This document shows, piece by piece, positions 58,720 to 64,000 of a stretch of 64,000 nt of DNA. Position 1 is the stretch's first letter, and every line of letters starts with the position of its first letter. Origin of the DNA: Pocillopora verrucosa. Lineage: Eukaryota > Cnidaria > Anthozoa > Scleractinia > Pocilloporidae. The stretch is taken from contig NC_089313.1 in NCBI RefSeq assembly GCF_036669915.1, forward strand, positions 2,253,085-2,317,084, given 5' to 3'. The notes beneath the pieces are model-generated. The model was not told where the DNA came from. It searched no databases and saw only the letters and a list, made by a program, of their open reading frames with translations. Position numbers and translations under genes: made by a program.

Positions 58720-61649
58720 CTTTGATGCTAGTTTTCCTTGGTTTTAAAATAACAGTTACAACGTTTTGTAATGGAAAACCTCGTGACGAACGATCTCTTT
58801 GCGAGTAGCCTCTCTGTCAAAAAGCCCTACGTAATGACTACCAAGAAATCTCGCTATTTCAAAACTAATATTGATAAAAACTCTGGCCGGAGGAACATTT
58901 TACGTCTGCAACCTGCTCTTGTTAACAGACATCCTTTTTTTAAATTCCCAAGATTGTAGCTTTTGCCCCTGACTGAAAATGCATTTGCTTAATTCAAAGA
59001 TAGCTGGAAATGGACTCAAATCTAGAGATCGTAAAATGGTCGTGTACAAAGTTTCTCCATGTTTCTTTTGAACGTAACACAATTTTTTGGACATATCGAA
59101 TCTTTAGGGTTTTTTCTTTGTTCTCAGATGATATAGCTGACGGTCGAATAACTTTAATTCTAAAGAAGTTGGAGGCCACTGTCGAAGAAGATGGTTGTCT
59201 TCAACAGCTGCTATAAGCATCTTTAAGGATTCAATTGCAGTAACTTATGGTCAGGGATTTGCATAGTTTAGTATCGACCAACCAAAGGATTAAGCGAGTA
59301 GATGTTAATTTTATTTACACTTTTCGAAAAATGAGGTGATCCTCTATTATCTTCTAGAGGTTTTTTTTCAACGAGTTCTGAATAAGATGTTTATCCAGCC
59401 AGGCAGGTGAGAATGGAATCGACGCGCGAATGCTTTTTAACAATCCTCACGAGAGTTATACAGCATGATCCTTTTTTGCTCTTCTCTCTTCTTTTTTTTT
59501 ATCACCGCTATTGAATTTCTATCATTCGCCAAGGCTGCTGATGGTAACATGGAAAAGCTTTAACTAGAGTCTTCCATGCAAAGATGGAACACTCACAACT
59601 AGGGAGTAACCTGACATGAAAATTGGTAGTTGGTGGCAATAAAAGCTGTTTTTAATTGTTTCAACTTTTGACCCGCCACATGGGAAATTAAGCAACCGTT
59701 CTTTAAAAGCATAGAGAGCAAATCGTCCTCAATTGGAGAGCAAAAGACAGCCTGTTTCAATAGATTATAAAATGAGCGTGCAAAGAAAGACGGAAACAAG
59801 GCATACTTTTAATAACGACGACAAACAACATGCGTTTAATGTGACAGCTGTCATAGAAAAAAATGACAACCAGTTGATGCAATTTGTACCTCGTCTGAAT
59901 TCGAGTATACTTGGTACCTGCGAAAGGCAAATAAAACCACGATCATAAAATAATCCTTTTTTTTGTTGTTGCAATCATACTTTGAAAAAGAGTTATTGCG
60001 CTTTCGTAATTGCTTGGTTCGTGTGTTGACAACATCCAGAGTAACTTTAATTTTAAATTGAAATGGGCTATGGTCGCTGAGAGAATAAAATTCTTTGCAT
60101 TTTCAGCTTGGAATAAGTTCGTGCAGATTAGTGAAAATCATAACCTTAATCTTTTCACCCTTAGAAATTAAGAGTATCTGGCTTTTTACTTCTCCTTACA
60201 ATATCCCTCTTGTATCAACTGTAAAGGTTAGGAGAATAAAGGAAATGATCACCATATTATGAAATTTCTGATTGTCTAAAAAAATTCTCCTTGTTAGTAT
60301 CAAAGAAAATGTAAAGAGAAAACAGTGTGGAGAATCTGAGTGCTAAAGCCGAGTTGGGAAGGCTTAAATATGATCCAGGAATTTTTGAAAGAGGGGAGGG
60401 TCTAAAATTTGATTCAAAAATCACACATTAATATCACACTAGATAACTGAATTTCAAAGTATTCCAAAACAAGGACATATAAAATACCCCCAGTTGATAG
60501 TGACGTACGTGCGATCCTGTCACCAGGAGAATTTATAAGCAGTAATAATACCCACTCATGAATCCACCACTGAGTAGGTATTATATAGAATTTTAGTTCT
60601 CTTGGACTTTACGGTGTTAATAAGCAATCGACGAGCGCGAGCTAGGGTATGTTCTGCCCATAATAGTCCCCTTCATAGGAAAAAAATCCTTACGATTTTT
60701 TAATTAAGGCTAAGGCATAATCATGGCTTTTGTTTTTAGTTTCGTTTTTGGCTCCTGTTTTTACTTTTTGTTTTAAAATGAGTCTTTTTTATCTTAAATC
60801 TCACCCTGTCATTTTCAATCAAGTGCGGAGGTGAATTCTTAACAGACAGATTGAACAGGCCTAACCACCCACCATTTTAAGAAACTTTTTGGAGACGGAC
60901 AGAATTTTAAACACTTAACGATGCAAATAAAAATGTTTATTCAAAGGCTGTTTATTAGTTAAAACGACAACAACAAATGCAGAAATATAGCAAACATAGT
61001 TGAACATCCCTGCATCACTCACTAAAGGCTGCATCATTTCTGTAAGTACTTTTGTCAAAGAAAATGCAAACACAAAATGATTGCTTTAACACGTTAACTC
61101 CCAAGATTTTATTTTGAATTCTGCCCTCTAGCTGCTACACATTTCCTTGTAAATCACTAACGAGAATTTGGAGTCGGATCAAAGTAACAACTTCTATGTG
61201 ATAAGTTTGAGCATTTATGATTTCATGGGGAGAACTTGCACGAGCAAAACCAATTCAGGAGAGCTAAATGGTACAACTCTCAGGTTTCCTAAAATTGTCC
61301 AATGTTTTCACAATTAAGTCAAAAATTTGGAAACATGGCCTAAAAACTAGAAATTTTAAAACAACCCTTTAACTCCCAGAGGTGATTAACATGTAAATTC
61401 TCCCTATAATAACCTTGGTCATCCAGCAGAAGAGAAATGAGAATACTTTAAGTTATCAGGTAAAAGTTGTTATCTTGATCTAACACCAAATTCTCGCAAC
61501 TTATTAACAAGGAAATGTCTAGCAGCTGGAGGGGAGAATTAACAATCAGATCTTGGGAGTTAAAGGGTAAATAAAACTAGTTAACGATGTAAATATTTTT
61601 AAACAATAACGAAGATTTTGCTAGTCGTGATGATGACGAAAAAGGAAAA
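58720..61649. other. Intergenic region between GPCR and fucosyltransferase (convergent genes)
   Basis: 3' flanks of two convergent genes. No exon supported; short frames at 58771 and 59733 lack recognisable motifs. Contains a third-subfamily MITE remnant (about 60160-60360) and a TTAA-flanked MITE (61363-61570) close to the fucosyltransferase stop. Confidence 0.5.
61363..61570. mobile_element. TTAA-type MITE, 212-bp family, copy B
   Basis: AACCCTTTAACTCCCAGAGG at the left and TTGGGAGTTAAAGGGTAA at the right. The interior matches copies A and C (GGAAATGT, GAGGGGAGAATTAACAATCA). The outer TTAA is partly decayed on both sides. It ends 80 bases from the fucosyltransferase stop codon, so it may lie in the 3' UTR. 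Confidence 0.75.
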
Positions 61650-62783
61650 TTAGGCCCCTTTTTTGATACCCCAGTCTTCGTACGTTCTCGCATTACACGG
61701 GATTGGCCTCAGTCCTTCCTTGTGTATTCGCCCTTCTGAAAGCGCCACACAGATCTGGCAATAAATAGGATACTTTGGTTTCCAGCAATTTCCAATAACG
61801 GTTCCCGTGATATTTCCTACTCCTTTCGACTTCCACGTCAAATAATTGTTATACTCTGTCTCATTTGTGCTCAGGTACTTAAGATAATCTGAGAGATCTT
61901 TTGGAGTTCTGAAATCACGGACTTTAATGACGGATTGTCGAAGATTGCCCGGCAGGAACTCGTCGAGTTTATCTGTACTCATTACCACAGGAACTGAGCC
62001 TGCATTCAGCGCATGGCTTAGTTGATCATCGACAAAGTATTCACAGTCCTGGTTAAAAAATACTAGTGTAAACTTATATTGTTTCGCTAATTCACTCTTC
62101 AACTCTTTGAAATTTTTCCCGTTCTTGGATCCATAACGGCCCACTAGATCATTCTTATTCCTGAGACAAGCTCCATAAGAATCGACCTGCACAAACTTCA
62201 TTAATTGTCTCATGTATTCCGTCCGCACAGGCTCACAGTTTGAAAATGCTGCCATTATCAGCTTAGTTTTTTCCTTAAATGTAAGTGGTGGTGTTAATTG
62301 AGGCATGGGGTAAACTGGGACGGGGAAATCGTAGTCTAACCGGTAACTCATTAACAGATTAAATCTGGACATAAACTGAGCGTTTTTCATTACGGGAGTG
62401 TACACCGGGTTTTCTTGTGTGTGAAGGATCCATGGAACAGATTCCTTCGGAGGTGTCATGTGTGAATCCCGGGCATGAACAACGAACCCGTCTGCCTCTC
62501 TGGCTCGAGAACGGTTAGATGTGACCTGACAGGCCACTGGGCAATCATTGTCGTTCCATCTCTTCTCAATGTGTGGCTGACTTCCGAAAATAGTCGACCA
62601 GTAAAGAATTAAGCATGGTTCTGTTGTGTTGGAGTTCCTCATTTCCTGGTTTATGTTACCATACCTTGGGAGCGTTAAAGCAACTTTAAGTCTAGAATAA
62701 TTTCTTTCGAATTGCCATAAAAAAACTATCCCTGCAATGACGACAAAAAACAGAACCTTTGAGCCAGAGGATTTCTTCGCCAT
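61650..62783 (-). CDS. GT10 alpha-1,3-fucosyltransferase-like type II membrane enzyme
   Basis: A 377-aa single-exon frame; start ATG 62783 (an in-frame TTG lies 12 bases upstream). A short cytosolic basic tail, one membrane anchor (about residues 10-25, VLFFVVIAGIVFLWQF) and a lumenal stem give the type II Golgi layout of the family, which moves fucose from GDP-fucose to GlcNAc on glycans. Family marks: VPWILHTQENP (116-126), MSYRLDYDFPVP (145-156) matching the SYRxDSD block, and FTLVFFNQDCEYFVDDQLSHAL...GSVPVV (238-267) matching the donor-binding FENSxCxDYxTEK block. That last block is unusual: Asn is kept but FE is FF and TEK is DDQ. There is a Cys-rich C-terminus (CWKP...CQIC). The substrate is not predictable; loss of the Glu and Lys could mean altered donor use or inactivity. 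Confidence 0.85.
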   Translation of the reverse strand: MAKKSSGSKVLFFVVIAGIVFLWQFERNYSRLKVALTLPRYGNINQEMRNSNTTEPCLILYWSTIFGSQPHIEKRWNDNDCPVACQVTSNRSRAREADGFVVHARDSHMTPPKESVPWILHTQENPVYTPVMKNAQFMSRFNLLMSYRLDYDFPVPVYPMPQLTPPLTFKEKTKLIMAAFSNCEPVRTEYMRQLMKFVQVDSYGACLRNKNDLVGRYGSKNGKNFKELKSELAKQYKFTLVFFNQDCEYFVDDQLSHALNAGSVPVVMSTDKLDEFLPGNLRQSVIKVRDFRTPKDLSDYLKYLSTNETEYNNYLTWKSKGVGNITGTVIGNCWKPKYPIYCQICVALSEGRIHKEGLRPIPCNARTYEDWGIKKGA

Positions 62784-64000
62784 TGTTGACGCCAATAAAG
62801 GTTTGGTGATTACCTGTCCATAAAAAGATTTACACGATAAGGCGAATGGATTTGGAAAGGTTTACAGGATGAATATATGGAGGTCTTTTTTCCCTCATGA
62901 CGAACGCTAATGTCATGGATTTTCTTAACACAGTGATCAACGTCTGCGCAGGTGCGAGCTTTGTAATGTCTAGTTGGTATGCTGCAGTAACAGATGTGAA
63001 CTTAAGGACTAAAGCTGAGCACCTGTAATATGGCTGAGAGATTCGTAACGACTGCTATCGCTATAGCTGTCTGGATACATTTAAAACAGCTTGCAATAAA
63101 CTATAAATAAAAAATGTCGCTTACCCTTAAGACCTTTCCATACGGACAAACTCCATTAAATTTTGCCCTCGATTCACATCAATAACAGTCCAAAAAATTA
63201 TACCATAATGTTCTGTTCGTTCCTCGATGAAATTCATACACCATGGAGTCAGAAAACGCTCCCCGAAAGCACCATATCTGCCGTGCATGCGCACTCATTT
63301 TTCGGCTGTGTCCAAACCTGACGTTTAACCCTTTAACACCCAGAAGTGATTAACAAGTAACTTCTCCCTGCAATATCCATTCACTCCCCAACAAACAGGT
63401 AATGAGAATACTCAAATGTATCAAGTAGAAGTTGTTATCTCGATCTAACATCAAATTCTTGTAACTTATTTACAAGGAAATGTGTAGCAGCTAGAGGGGA
63501 GAATTAACAATCAGATCTTGGGAGTTAAATGGTTAATAATGGGCATGTGAGGAGGGGCCAAATTTTTGCCGGCCGTGCGCCAATTTTCCTGCTCGTAAAA
63601 ACTACAGAGGAAAATTAAGAAACAACAGCTGCCATGCAAAACATATGCAAAAAATGAAATTTGATCGAAATCTGGAAGGAAAGAAAAGTGGAGATAAGGA
63701 AAACTCAACACTTTTTAGCGACTGGTTTGGATGTGTCCTTGTCATTTCTATCTAAGTCGTGAATCGCCGGGTATACTTTGCTCTATAAAAGTTAATCACG
63801 CTCGAAGTCGAAGTGCTCATCGTCGGTTACCTAAATAATTTTCAGACAAATTTGTGCTGAACTAAAATCGTTAAATACTTTTAGATAAATAAAACAACAG
63901 CAGTTCTTCTCAACTGCTAGTTAGAAAACAAACTTGAAAATCAAAATTAGTGAAAACAGCTCGCTTGTTGATAGCACACGTAAATCAAATTTGAAATATT
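62784..64000. other. 5' flank of the fucosyltransferase
   Basis: Promoter side of the minus-strand gene. An untranslated first exon may lie here, since a CAG-like acceptor cannot be excluded upstream of the ATG. Contains TTAA-flanked MITE copy C (63325-63536). No other exon supported to the window end. Confidence 0.4.
63325..63536. mobile_element. TTAA-flanked MITE, 212 bp, copy C
   Basis: TTAACCCTTTAACACCCAGA at the left, TTGGGAGTTAAATGGTTAA at the right. Same length as copy A (212 bp including both TTAA) and the same interior words. No coding capacity. Confidence 0.8.

Overview
This is a 64 kb piece of an animal nuclear genome, most likely a cnidarian and probably a stony coral (inference). 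The genes have many short exons with GT-AG introns, the DNA is AT-rich, short dispersed repeats are abundant, and the predicted proteins have cnidarian-style secreted architectures (ShKT plus CAP; ADAMTS with extra cysteine modules). No species call is possible without a search. I rebuilt the exon structures by hand from splice signals, reading phase and family knowledge.

Layout. On the + strand at 662-7386 is RFC2, the clamp-loader ATPase subunit (11 exons, 370 aa). On the + strand at 10528-10950 is a small single-exon basic protein ending in a polybasic stretch and a CaaX box; I do not recognise it. On the - strand at 15447-19817 is an RNFT1/2-type membrane RING ubiquitin ligase (9 exons, 444 aa). 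On the - strand at 22839-29847 is a secreted protein with two ShKT domains, a Thr-rich mucin-like tract encoded by a 30-bp minisatellite, and a CAP domain (9 exons, 598 aa). On the - strand at 33518-52237 is a large ADAMTS metalloprotease (about 25 exons, about 1173 codons) with a one-base frameshift just before its zinc site, one likely GC-AG intron and two C-terminal four-cysteine modules. On the + strand at 57664-58719 is an intronless, divergent class A GPCR. On the - strand at 61650-62783 is an intronless GT10 alpha-1,3-fucosyltransferase-like enzyme.

The rest is rich in small mobile elements. They include three near-complete 212-bp TTAA-flanked MITEs, a 2.2-kb transposon with long inverted repeats and a CACCC target duplication, and a tRNA-headed SINE with an 8-bp duplication. 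A LINE fragment has a 3' tail resembling that of the SINE. There are also hairpin and MITE elements in introns and a THAP-domain exon of transposon type. No CRISPR, phage or bacterial operon features are present. The genes look functionally independent. The middle three are consecutive on the - strand, and two of them encode secreted or extracellular products, but nothing shows co-regulation.
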